DNA of 64,000 nucleotides, taken from the NCBI RefSeq assembly GCF_000340885.1, contig NC_020291.1, positions 5,891,501-5,955,500 of the forward strand. The letters run 5' to 3'. Positions within the stretch are counted from its first letter, which is position 1, and each line of letters starts with the position of its first letter. The stretch comes from Clostridium saccharoperbutylacetonicum N1-4(HMT). Lineage in GTDB: Bacteria > Bacillota > Clostridia > Clostridiales > Clostridiaceae. The notes beneath the pieces are model-generated. The model saw nothing but the letters and a program-made list of their open reading frames with translations. It ran no database searches and was not told where the DNA came from. Shown here piece by piece: positions 28,576 through 36,972 of this stretch. The position numbers and the translations under genes are program-made.

Positions 28576-29566
28576 TGTCTCTAATAGAATTTCCAATTGA
28601 TAATTTTGATTCTATATATATTTTTTTGCCTATTATTTCGCTCTCTCCATTTATTAGTTTCATCAATAATTCTATTCCTAATTTAGCTATTTCCCCAATT
28701 GGCCTTATAACAGTAGTTATACTAGGAGTTATAAATTTTCCTATTTCATTTCCATCAAATCCCAATACAGAAATATCATCAGGTACTTTTAATCCATGAT
28801 CTGTAATAGCCTTTATTGCTCCTGTTGCCATTTCATCGTTAAATGCAAATATAGCTGTAAATTTTTCTTTTCCATTAAGAATTTTTTTAGTTACCAAATA
28901 ACCACTTTTTACACTAAAATCTCCGTGTAATATTAATTTTTCATTTAATTTAATATTATATTTTTCTAACGCTTCTAAACACCCATCTCTTCTCATTTTG
29001 GTTGAATAAAATCTTTCTGGTCCTTCAATTATTGCAATATCCTTATGACCATTAATTATTAACTCTTCTACACCTCTAGAAGTCCCTATCTTTTCATCTG
29101 TATACACATTAATGACTTTATGACTTACTTTCCTATTAATAACAACAACAGGTATTTTTTTATCTATAATCTCTTCAATAAACCCATCATCACCTTTTTT
29201 TTGACTTAAAACTAATATTCCATCATAATTTTTTGGACTTATTGTATTTTCTTCATGCATATCAATACCTTTAACAATTACATTATACTTTTTATCCATA
29301 TTTCTATATACATTATTTATTACACTTTGAAATACGAATGGTGAAGTTCCATTATCAATAGTTGAAAAAAATACACCTATATTGTAAGCTTTATCTATTT
29401 TCAAGCTTCTAGCATTCATATTGGGAATATAATTTAATTCTTTAGCTACTTTAAATATTTCTTCTTTAGTTTTCTCACTAACAGCTTTCGATCCTGTTAA
29501 CGCCCTAGAAACTGTTGAATGAGATATATTAAGTACTTTTGCTATATCCTTGATAGTTGTCGTCAT
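28565..29566 (-). CDS. LacI-family transcriptional regulator
   Basis: The 333-residue repressor has an N-terminal helix-turn-helix (TIKDIAKVLNISHSTVSRALTG, residues 4-25) and hinge (LNYIPNMNARSLK). A periplasmic-binding-protein-like sugar-sensing domain follows, with the ISVLGFDGNEIG motif near residue 265. The effector is not evident and no sugar operon is adjacent on this strand. It follows the AlbA_2 gene by 56 bp. The 3' end lies inside the repeat cluster. Confidence 0.93.
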   Translation of the reverse strand: MTTTIKDIAKVLNISHSTVSRALTGSKAVSEKTKEEIFKVAKELNYIPNMNARSLKIDKAYNIGVFFSTIDNGTSPFVFQSVINNVYRNMDKKYNVIVKGIDMHEENTISPKNYDGILVLSQKKGDDGFIEEIIDKKIPVVVINRKVSHKVINVYTDEKIGTSRGVEELIINGHKDIAIIEGPERFYSTKMRRDGCLEALEKYNIKLNEKLILHGDFSVKSGYLVTKKILNGKEKFTAIFAFNDEMATGAIKAITDHGLKVPDDISVLGFDGNEIGKFITPSITTVIRPIGEIAKLGIELLMKLINGESEIIGKKIYIESKLSIGNSIRDIHI

Positions 29567-29622
29567 CTTTTTCCTCCAAAATCTTTATAAATCATTTTTT
29601 AATTGTAACAAAAATAATACTA

Positions 29623-30774
29623 CTAAGGATTTGTACCCGCTCCTGGTAATATTACCTTAAAACTATGCTCCACTCTTGAATTTACAAACTTAACTTTACC
29701 ATATCCTATAAATGCATTTTTAATAATCGAAAATCCTCTTCCACTATTTAAAAACCTCTTTTTATCATCTAAGGAAATCAATTTTTCATATAGCCAAATA
29801 TTTCTTTTATTATAGTTTGTTCTTTCCCCTTTAATGTTTTCATCAATAAATTCGCCAGGACTTGAAATTATAATTTTATTTTTATCTATTATTATTTCAA
29901 TAATCTTATTTAAATCAAAATACTCCCTATATAATACTGCATTTTTTACTGCTTCAATTACAGCCTCTATTGGATAATCTTCAGGTAATATTTGTCTTAC
30001 TTTTTCTTCAGCTTGATCTATCATATATAAAAGGTTTCCTTGAATTACATGTAACTCTTCATTAATATCATTTAGTTTATTAATAATTTTTATCATATTA
30101 TTAGGTATATATAGATAATTTTTATCAGAAAAAACAAGCAATCCTCCATAAGTACATTTAAGTTGGGATTCATCCTTATGCTCAAATGCTATTCCTGCGC
30201 TTAATAATAAAAACTTTCTGTTTTCTTCAGTAATTTCTATTCCTTTCTTATTAAAATATTTATTTATTAGTTCCATATTCAATATATCTATTCTGCTATG
30301 AATTAGTGGACAAGTTTCAATGGTTAAACTGAGATTCTCTTCAAATAATGCAATTAATTCTTGCTTTCTCATTACATCAGTTGTGGAACCTCTTCTAATA
30401 TAGAATGCACCATTTTCCCTTACTTGGTATGGCTTTTGCCCTCCATCATATATAGATATCACACCAATTATTTTATTTTCAATATTAATGAAATCTACTT
30501 TTATTGGTATTGGCGGCTCACACCTTGTTGATATAATTTGCTGAATTTGTTCTTCTTTAAACAAATCTTCGTCTTCTAAGCCTACAATTTTTTTAGTTTT
30601 GTCTTCAATTCCAACAATTATATATCCTCTTCCACCATTTGAATTAGCAATGGCACATATATCCTTAGTTAACTCTTTTTTTCCTGTTTCATAATAAAGT
30701 TCTAATTTTAACTTAAAATCTAACTTTATACCTTCATCTTTCTTAATAAGTGATAGTAATTTTTTACTATCCAT
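29623..30774 (-). CDS. AlbA_2-domain ATPase-like putative regulator
   Basis: The 383-residue product begins with an AlbA_2 (Schlafen-like) domain: ESG-type region EGIKLDFKLKLE, DICAIANSNGGRGYIIVGIEDK and RGSTTDVM. A GHKL/HATPase_c_4-like C-terminal part follows (EAVIEAVKNAVLYREYF, ISSPGEF, GRGFSIIKNAF). Such proteins are usually annotated as RecG-related or transcriptional-regulator-like and their function is poorly known. It lies between the diguanylate cyclase and the LacI-type gene. Confidence 0.78.
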   Translation of the reverse strand: MDSKKLLSLIKKDEGIKLDFKLKLELYYETGKKELTKDICAIANSNGGRGYIIVGIEDKTKKIVGLEDEDLFKEEQIQQIISTRCEPPIPIKVDFINIENKIIGVISIYDGGQKPYQVRENGAFYIRRGSTTDVMRKQELIALFEENLSLTIETCPLIHSRIDILNMELINKYFNKKGIEITEENRKFLLLSAGIAFEHKDESQLKCTYGGLLVFSDKNYLYIPNNMIKIINKLNDINEELHVIQGNLLYMIDQAEEKVRQILPEDYPIEAVIEAVKNAVLYREYFDLNKIIEIIIDKNKIIISSPGEFIDENIKGERTNYNKRNIWLYEKLISLDDKKRFLNSGRGFSIIKNAFIGYGKVKFVNSRVEHSFKVILPGAGTNP

Positions 30775-30812
30775 ATCATTATCCTCCTAAAATATTATTA
30801 TAATTTTAAAGA

Positions 30813-30847
30813 TAAAAAAAGCACTCTTATTAAAATAAGCATGCTTT
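30813..30847 (-). terminator. Terminator after the diguanylate cyclase
   Basis: On the minus strand AAAGCA-TG-CTTATT pairs with AATAAG-AG-TGCTTT, followed by TTTTT. It sits just after the cyclase stop codon. Confidence 0.75.
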
Positions 30848-30853
30848 ATATAA

Positions 30854-31984
30854 TTATGATTCAAATACATGTCCGCTTAATACTTTATTCTTCCCACTTT
30901 TTTTAGCCTTATATAGTAAATCGTCAGCTTTACTTATAAGTTCGTTTAAATCAGTCCCATTTAAAGGGAAAAATGATATTCCAAAACTAGCTGTTACTGA
31001 TTTATATTCGCCATTTATTTCTACTTTATCTCCTTGAAGAATTGTTCTTATTGCTTCAACTTTATCATAAACATTTTCCTCATCTATATAGTTTGAAATA
31101 TACAAGATAAATTCCTCTCCACCATATCTTGCCAAAACGTCATTTTGAGCTATACCACTTTTAACAACCTTCGCTGTGTTAATTAAGATTTTATCTCCAA
31201 ATTGATGTCCATAAGTATCGTTTATTTTCTTAAAATCATCAATGTCTATCATTACAATTGCAAATTTTTCAGTTAGTTTTTTACATTCATTTTTTTCCAA
31301 ATATTCAAAAAAATACTTTCTATTATATATTCCAAGTAGCGAATCTCTCTGATTCATCTTTTCCAATTGTTTATATAACATAGAATTTTCTATAGCTATA
31401 GCAATTTGGTTTGCAATTGATCTAAGAAATATTTTTAACTCCATGGTCATAAACTTATAAATGTTATGTTCTACAACTATATATCCTATAAACTTATCCC
31501 TCAATATAATTGGTGACCCCATAATTGAATGTATATCAGTTTTATGTTCCCCTGTTTGCTTTAAAACTCTTCTTGAATTAATTAAAAATTCTTCTCCTTT
31601 ATTTATGTGCACATACTCATTTGAAGTCAATTTTATATTCATATTCTCAATATTACTAGCTTTAACGATTAATTCACCGTTTTCAATTAAAAATATGGTT
31701 GAATATGTAACCCCTAATATTCCTACTATCATATCGTTAATCATAGATATCAAGCTATCACTACTAAAAAAAGTATTTATATATTTACTTACTTCAATTA
31801 TATTAGATAAAGAATCTATACTCTTTTCTAGCCTGATATTTTTTTCATTTAATTCTTGAATATGTTGTTCTGAAAACTTTTGATAAGTTTCATATTCCAT
31901 TTTTAAAGAATTATATTGTTTCTCATAATCCTGCACGCGTTCCCACCATCCTCTAACCATAAATACTTCATGATTATTCAACAA
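30854..31984 (-). CDS. Diguanylate cyclase with GAF domain
   Basis: The product of up to 376 residues has an N-terminal coiled coil (residues about 15-60), a GAF-like sensor (about 65-200) and a C-terminal GGDEF domain with active-site GGEEF. It should make cyclic di-GMP from two GTP. The usual inhibitory RxxD site five residues before GGEEF reads AQND, so feedback inhibition is probably lost. The start is unclear: TTG codons at 31984/31981 lie right behind AGGAG, while ATG 31960 has no good site. There is no membrane segment. Confidence 0.88.
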   Translation of the reverse strand: MLNNHEVFMVRGWWERVQDYEKQYNSLKMEYETYQKFSEQHIQELNEKNIRLEKSIDSLSNIIEVSKYINTFFSSDSLISMINDMIVGILGVTYSTIFLIENGELIVKASNIENMNIKLTSNEYVHINKGEEFLINSRRVLKQTGEHKTDIHSIMGSPIILRDKFIGYIVVEHNIYKFMTMELKIFLRSIANQIAIAIENSMLYKQLEKMNQRDSLLGIYNRKYFFEYLEKNECKKLTEKFAIVMIDIDDFKKINDTYGHQFGDKILINTAKVVKSGIAQNDVLARYGGEEFILYISNYIDEENVYDKVEAIRTILQGDKVEINGEYKSVTASFGISFFPLNGTDLNELISKADDLLYKAKKSGKNKVLSGHVFES

Positions 31985-32166
31985 CTCCTATTACAACCAT
32001 ACTTATACCTATTATAATTATAATACAATTCATAGCATAATTGAATAAAATTATTTCATGCTCCTTGGGAGATCAATAAATAATAAAAAAATCATTACAT
32101 AAAATGAATTTCAATATAAATTTAGGATAAACTAATAGTGCAATTTTTTTACAAGGAGATAAAATA

Positions 32167-32325
32167 ATGAGATTTATACAATGGCTTTTAAGTGTGTTTA
32201 TATTTATATTAATTTGTATATTATTTATACAATTTGGTAATTCAATACTAAATTTAATATTAGTAACATCATTCATTATCTTTGGTGTAAAATTTTTAAT
32301 TCAAAGGTATATTAATCACTATTAA
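32167..32325 (+). CDS. 52-residue hydrophobic membrane protein
   Basis: ATG 32167 is preceded by ACAAGGAGAT at ideal spacing and opens a 52-codon frame. It encodes two hydrophobic segments (LLSVFIFILICILFI and LNLILVTSFIIFGVKFLI) with a basic end (QRYINHY). A competing minus-strand frame over the same bases has no ribosome binding site. This looks like a small integral membrane protein with no recognisable family. It stands alone between galU and the diguanylate cyclase. Confidence 0.62.
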   Translation: MRFIQWLLSVFIFILICILFIQFGNSILNLILVTSFIIFGVKFLIQRYINHY

Positions 32326-32435
32326 TTTTATGATTATTCTTATCTAAAAATCCCTAAAATTTGTTGAATTGATTTAATATAATTATAACAAACTTTGAAT
32401 TCAAACACCAATTTTCAATATTAATAAAAAATAAA

Positions 32436-32470
32436 TGCAAAGTGACCATATATTTTTAAGTCACTTTGCA
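32436..32470. terminator. Hairpin terminator downstream of galU
   Basis: TGCAAAGTGAC at 32436-32446 pairs exactly with GTCACTTTGCA at 32460-32470. On the minus strand it is followed by TTTATTTTTT. It can also end the small membrane gene transcript. Confidence 0.8.
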
Positions 32471-32536
32471 CAAAATTAATGAATTAACTAATACTTATAC
32501 TTTATTTTCTAAAAACTTATTATAACTTTGTGAATG

Positions 32537-33409
32537 TTATAACTTTTCCCATGACTTAGAGTTTAAATAACCTAAAACTTCTTCACGAAGCTCATCTTTC
32601 TTTAGTGCAAATTCTACAGTTGCTTGTAAAAATCCAAATTTATCTCCAACATCATACCTTTTGCCTTCAAAATTATAAGCATACATTGCTTCTTTAGAAA
32701 TTAGTGTCTTTAATGCATCTGTTAGTTGAATTTCTCCACCTTTTCCAGGCTTAGTATTCTCTAATATATTAAATATTTCTGGAGTTATAATATATCTTCC
32801 TAATATTGCTACATTACTTGGAGCTTCTTCCTTTGCAGGCTTTTCAACTAAATCTTTTACTTTATATACTCTATCTTCTATATGAATTCCATCTACTATT
32901 CCATATTTAGAAACATTTTCTTCTGACACAGTTTGAACTCCCAATATAGTTGTTTTATACTCACTAAAACAATCAATTAATTGTTTTAAACAAGGAGTTT
33001 CGCTATCAACTACATCATCTCCTAATAAAACTGCAAATGGTTCGTTTCCAACAAAAGTTTTAGCACAATGAATTGCATGCCCTAATCCCCTTGGTTCTTT
33101 TTGCCTTATATAATGTATATCAACCATATCAGAAATATCTCTTACTAGTTCAAGCAATTCTGCTTTTCCTGATTTCTCTAATTCTAGTTCTAATTCTATA
33201 GATTTATCAAAATGGTCTTCTATAGATTTCTTATTTCTACCTGTAATAATTAAAATTTCTTCAATCCCAGATGCTACTGCTTCTTCAACAATATATTGAA
33301 TTGTTGGCTTATCAACTATTGGAAGCATTTCCTTTGGTTGTGCTTTAGTTGCTGGTAAAAATCTTGTTCCAAGACCTGCTGCTGGGATAATAGCTTTTTT
33401 AACTTTCAT
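32537..33409 (-). CDS. galU: UTP-glucose-1-phosphate uridylyltransferase
   Basis: The 290-residue enzyme makes UDP-glucose, the entry precursor for surface polysaccharide and glycolipid synthesis. It shows IIPAAGLGTRFLPATKAQPK (nucleotide loop), PTIQYIVEEA, RQKEPRGLGHAIHCAK and VLLGDDVVD. ATG 33409 begins MKVKKAIIPAAG; the GGAGGG site lies about 12 nt upstream, a little far. It is the last gene of the minus-strand polysaccharide operon that starts with galE. Confidence 0.96.
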   Translation of the reverse strand: MKVKKAIIPAAGLGTRFLPATKAQPKEMLPIVDKPTIQYIVEEAVASGIEEILIITGRNKKSIEDHFDKSIELELELEKSGKAELLELVRDISDMVDIHYIRQKEPRGLGHAIHCAKTFVGNEPFAVLLGDDVVDSETPCLKQLIDCFSEYKTTILGVQTVSEENVSKYGIVDGIHIEDRVYKVKDLVEKPAKEEAPSNVAILGRYIITPEIFNILENTKPGKGGEIQLTDALKTLISKEAMYAYNFEGKRYDVGDKFGFLQATVEFALKKDELREEVLGYLNSKSWEKL

Positions 33410-33446
33410 GGCTTCTCTGATCCCTCCATTTTTTATTTTTATCAAA

Positions 33447-33493
33447 TATCAATTATCCATAGTTAATTACTCCATAAGCATTGATAATTGATA
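33447..33493. repeat. Interspersed intergenic repeat with TATCAATTATC inverted arms
   Basis: TATCAATTATC at 33447-33457 is complementary to GATAATTGATA at 33483-33493. It lies between galU and the oxidoreductase gene and belongs to the CAATTATC word family. Confidence 0.55.
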
Positions 33494-33587
33494 CTTAAAT
33501 ATGCTTAATTCTTATTTTAGATATCCGTATAAGAACATATATGATTACCTTATAGTATATCTATTATTAATATTATATCCAATAAAA

Positions 33588-34691
33588 TTATTTTCTTCCT
33601 TTAAAACTATCTTTCATATCTAATGTCTTAAAATCATTAAAAGGAAATTGTACTGGCATTCCTGTTTTTCTTGACTTATATGCAGCTAGTATTATTGACA
33701 TAGCTTTTTTACCTTCTTCTCCTGATACTAATGGTTCTCTGTCTTCATTTATTGCATCAATTACATCCTTAAATAAAGGTGTATGTCCTTCACCATAAAC
33801 ATTGTCTATTTTAACATTTACTAATTTTTTAGTGGCTTCTTCGTCTTCACCTTCAAATCTCCATGTTTCAAGTTCATTAACTGCAAGACCTCCAATAGAT
33901 ACTGCTCCAGTTTCTCCAAATATACTTAAAGTTTCTTCGAGATTCTTAGGATATACACATGCTGATCCTTCAACAATTCCTATAGCTCCATTTTTGAATC
34001 TTATTACTACAGCTCCAAAATCTTCTGCTTCTATATCTCTTAAATATGTATCACACTCAGCATAAACTCTTTCAACTTCTCCACCCATCATCCATTGAAG
34101 CAAATCAATATTATGGATACATTGGTTCATAAGAGTACCACCATCTAAAGCCCATGTTCCTCTCCAAGGTGCTTGCTCATAATATCCCATATTTCTATTC
34201 CAAAGTATTCTTGCTGTACCATTAATTAATCTTCCAAATTTATTTTCTTCTATTGCTTCTCTTAATTTTTGTATTGGCTTATTAAATCTATTTTGATGAC
34301 AAACTCCAAGCTTAACATTGTTTTCTTTTGCGACTTTTATCATCTCATTAGCATCATCAATAGACATAGCCATTGGTTTTTCAACTAATGTACTTGCCCC
34401 TTTTCTCATAGAATGTATAGCAATTTCTGCATGATATCCACTTTCAGTAGCTATTGTTACTACATCTATCTCTTCCTTTTCTAACATTTCTTTATAATCT
34501 GCATATGCATTTACAGATTCTTCTGTTACTCCAGTTTTCTCTATATATTCTTTCTTCTTTGCTTCAGCTTTTTCTAAAATAACATCACAAGTTGCAACTA
34601 ATTCAGCCTCTTCATTGTTCTTTACTAAAGCTTCAACATGTTTATAAGAAATTCTTCCACAACCTATAATAGCAAATTTTAATTTTTTCAT
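33588..34691 (-). CDS. Gfo/Idh/MocA-family oxidoreductase
   Basis: The 367-residue NAD(P)-dependent enzyme has the N-terminal Rossmann motif FAIIGCGRISYKHVEAL, then TIATESGYHAEIAIHSM and LVEKPMAMSIDDANEMI (the conserved EKP). The later motif WRGTWALDGGTLMNQCIHNIDLLQWM contains the GGxxxxxxxHxxD catalytic region. In polysaccharide loci such enzymes oxidise UDP-sugar C3 or related positions, for example WlbA-like. The exact substrate is not determinable. It lies between the sugar transferase and galU genes. Confidence 0.93.
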   Translation of the reverse strand: MKKLKFAIIGCGRISYKHVEALVKNNEEAELVATCDVILEKAEAKKKEYIEKTGVTEESVNAYADYKEMLEKEEIDVVTIATESGYHAEIAIHSMRKGASTLVEKPMAMSIDDANEMIKVAKENNVKLGVCHQNRFNKPIQKLREAIEENKFGRLINGTARILWNRNMGYYEQAPWRGTWALDGGTLMNQCIHNIDLLQWMMGGEVERVYAECDTYLRDIEAEDFGAVVIRFKNGAIGIVEGSACVYPKNLEETLSIFGETGAVSIGGLAVNELETWRFEGEDEEATKKLVNVKIDNVYGEGHTPLFKDVIDAINEDREPLVSGEEGKKAMSIILAAYKSRKTGMPVQFPFNDFKTLDMKDSFKGRK

Positions 34692-34747
34692 AACTCTTTA
34701 CCTTCTCCCACTATATTTATAATTTCCCAACTAACTGTTAACTATTT

Positions 34748-34790
34748 TAAGTTCCGTATTGCAGCATAGCTGCTCTCTTTATAGGGGCAT
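34748..34790. repeat. Copy of the AAGTTCCGTATTGCAGCATAGC repeat
   Basis: The unit beginning AAGTTCCGTATTGCAGCATA and continuing GCTGCTCTC at 34748-34775 matches the cluster at 28480-28520 almost base for base. It lies 60 bp upstream of the oxidoreductase start, partly overlapping a duplicated CATAACTCTTTACCTTCTCCCA segment. Confidence 0.65.
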
Positions 34791-34851
34791 AACTCTTTAC
34801 CTTCTCCCATTATATTCATAAATTCCAAACATTATAACATTCACACCACTC

Positions 34852-34909
34852 ACAACTGTAAATTGCCCACAGGGTACCCTAAAGGGCATAAACTGTGCAC
34901 TGTAAACTG
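34852..34909. repeat. Inverted-repeat element; 37 bp recur exactly, inverted, at 56781-56817
   Basis: The core 34860-34896 is the exact reverse complement of 56781-56817. It contains the palindrome AGGGTACCCT flanked by GCCC/GGGC and outer ACTGTAAA / GTAAACTG words. It sits inside the polysaccharide operon, ending at the sugar-transferase stop codon. Confidence 0.85.
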
Positions 34910-34910
34910 C

Positions 34911-35516
34911 CTAAATGCATTTTATTATTGTTTTAAGTATTATATAAATATCTAAAAATATGTTGTTTTTATTTATGTATTCTAAATTCAAGGCTAGTTT
35001 ATCTGGCATAATTGTATTTATATAAAATTCATCTGGATTCTCTACTTCTCCAAGCAAATCATTCTCATCTCTATATCTAATAGACGCTAAATCTGTTATA
35101 CCAGGTTTCACTTCTAAGACTCGTATTTGTTCTTCATTATATAGTTTAACATATCTAGGTACTTCTGGCCTTGGCCCAACCAGGCTCATATCACCTTTAA
35201 ATACATTTATTAGCTGTGGTAATTCATCAAGTTTATATTTTCTTAAAAATGCGCCTATTTTAGTAATTCTACTATCATTTCCAACAGTTATTTGTCTTCC
35301 TAATTTTTCAGCATCAACAACCATAGTCCTAAATTTAAGAATTTCAAATTCCTTACTTCTTTCACCTACTCGTATTTGTTTGAAAAATACTGGTCCATCT
35401 GAACCTGTTTTTATTCTTATTGCAATTACTAATAAAACTGGACTTAACACAATAAGTCCTAAAGTAGAGCATATTAAATCAAATATTCTTTTAACTATTT
35501 TGTTAAATTTATTCAT
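34911..35516 (-). CDS. Initiating sugar transferase (undecaprenyl-phosphate sugar-1-phosphate transferase)
   Basis: The 201-residue protein is the short form of the bacterial sugar transferase family. One N-terminal hydrophobic segment (about residues 9-29) is followed by the catalytic part: FFKQIRVGERSKEFEILKFRTM, KYKLDELPQLINVFKGDMS and LVGPRPEVPRYV. It should load the first sugar phosphate onto undecaprenyl phosphate at the inner membrane face, committing the repeat unit. Its size is like PglC/EpsL-type enzymes. It is in the galE-galU operon. Confidence 0.94.
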   Translation of the reverse strand: MNKFNKIVKRIFDLICSTLGLIVLSPVLLVIAIRIKTGSDGPVFFKQIRVGERSKEFEILKFRTMVVDAEKLGRQITVGNDSRITKIGAFLRKYKLDELPQLINVFKGDMSLVGPRPEVPRYVKLYNEEQIRVLEVKPGITDLASIRYRDENDLLGEVENPDEFYINTIMPDKLALNLEYINKNNIFLDIYIILKTIIKCI

Positions 35517-35621
35517 ATATCTACCCCTAAAAGTTATTTATAATATTTTAATATATTACCTATTTTACAACACTTTAATCAATTTTAATTGAATTCTCGT
35601 ATTTCTTCATAAAATTTTAAG

Positions 35622-36839
35622 TTATTTCAAAGCCTCTAAGAACTTTTCTGCTAATCCATGATAAGTATGATTTTCTAATACATAATCTGTTCCATTTTGT
35701 CCTAATTTGCTTTTTTCTTCTTCACTTAAGCCTTTAATTTTCATTACTGCCTCTACAACTGCATTAGCATTTTCTGCTGGAACTGTAATTCCGCAATTAG
35801 AATCTTTAACAGGGTCATTTGATGCTTCTACAGCATAAATTACAGGTCTTCCAGCCATCATATAATCAAATAACTTATTAGGGCTCACTCCATAATTAAA
35901 TAAGTTTTGTTTTTTCAAGCCTATATAACATATATCTAATAATTGTAATACATTATCCATATTATCTTTAAGTACTGGGTCCAAAAATTCAACATTCGTA
36001 ACATTATTGCTTTTTGCATATTCAATCAGTTTGTCTTTTACGTTTCCATTTCCAACCATTACATATTTTACTTTTTCATCACTTGTTTGCTTAGCTGCAT
36101 CGATCATTGTATCTAAAACATTAGCAGGTGAATGATTTCCAGTATAGCCTACTAAAAAATAACCCTGCTCTTTTAGTTCTTTTAATCTTTCAATAGTAGT
36201 TTCCATTGGTGCAGTTTTCTTCTCACCAACTATTATTCCATTTGGAACATGGACATAGTTATCAGTTTTAAATCCTCTATCTTTCATATGCTTATCTGCA
36301 TTTGGTAAAATCGAAATAATCTTATCACAATTTTTAAAGGCAAAATCCTCTGCTCTTTGAAGTATTACTATAGCAGGATTATTTTTAGAATACCCCCCAA
36401 TTTCCATTGGTGTTAATGGCCATAGATCATGAATTTCAAAGAAAAGCTTACCTTTAGATCTCTTTGCTATTCTATGTGCTGGATATATATCTAACGGATA
36501 AGTTGAAGAAGCTATTACTGCATCTGGTTTGTACTTATCAGCAATCTTCTTGTAATTCATTCTTAATTTAAACATAAAAGTAGATATGTTCTTTATTCTT
36601 CCAACACCATTTCCATGGTATTCAGGAGTCTTAACCCATACATATGTAATTCCATCTATTATTTCTTCTTGGAAATCCTCTTGTACTTGAGGATTTTTCT
36701 TTCTTAAATGAGAAAAGTCAGCGCCTAGAATAGTAACTTTATGTCCCATTTGAACCCATTCTCTTCCCATATAATAAGGTCTAAATTCCATCCCATGATA
36801 ATCAGACCCTGCATAGTGATTTATAAGTAAGATATTCAT
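35622..36839 (-). CDS. Glycosyltransferase, GT4-like (WbuB type)
   Basis: The 405-residue product starts at ATG 36839 after AAAGGAGA. The N-terminal domain has INHYAGSDYHGMEFRPYYM (WbuB-like opening). The C-terminal nucleotide-sugar domain has VGYTGNHSPANVLDTMIDA and GVSPNKLFDYMMAGRPVIYAVE. It would add a sugar from a nucleotide donor to the lipid-linked repeat unit in the cytoplasm. Donor and acceptor are unknown. Confidence 0.9.
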   Translation of the reverse strand: MNILLINHYAGSDYHGMEFRPYYMGREWVQMGHKVTILGADFSHLRKKNPQVQEDFQEEIIDGITYVWVKTPEYHGNGVGRIKNISTFMFKLRMNYKKIADKYKPDAVIASSTYPLDIYPAHRIAKRSKGKLFFEIHDLWPLTPMEIGGYSKNNPAIVILQRAEDFAFKNCDKIISILPNADKHMKDRGFKTDNYVHVPNGIIVGEKKTAPMETTIERLKELKEQGYFLVGYTGNHSPANVLDTMIDAAKQTSDEKVKYVMVGNGNVKDKLIEYAKSNNVTNVEFLDPVLKDNMDNVLQLLDICYIGLKKQNLFNYGVSPNKLFDYMMAGRPVIYAVEASNDPVKDSNCGITVPAENANAVVEAVMKIKGLSEEEKSKLGQNGTDYVLENHTYHGLAEKFLEALK

Positions 36840-36859
36840 CTTAATTTTCTCCTTTTCAA

Positions 36860-36908
36860 AGCTCAATGCTCAACTGTCAATTATCAGTTGCCAATGGTCA
36901 ATTGAGCT
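36860..36908. repeat. Interspersed repeat with AGCTCAAT / ATTGAGCT arms
   Basis: AGCTCAAT (36860-36867) and ATTGAGCT (36901-36908) flank a CAACTGTCAATTATCAGTTG-type core. It lies directly upstream of the ribosome binding site of the downstream glycosyltransferase. Confidence 0.55.
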
Positions 36909-36972
36909 ATAATGTATTTTTTGACTTATGAAAGTTTATTTACTGGTAATTTCTCAATTTCATTAAAATATA

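Noticed and set aside
32073..32276. 67-codon minus-strand frame
   Set aside because: It has no ribosome binding site and overlaps a better plus-strand small membrane gene.
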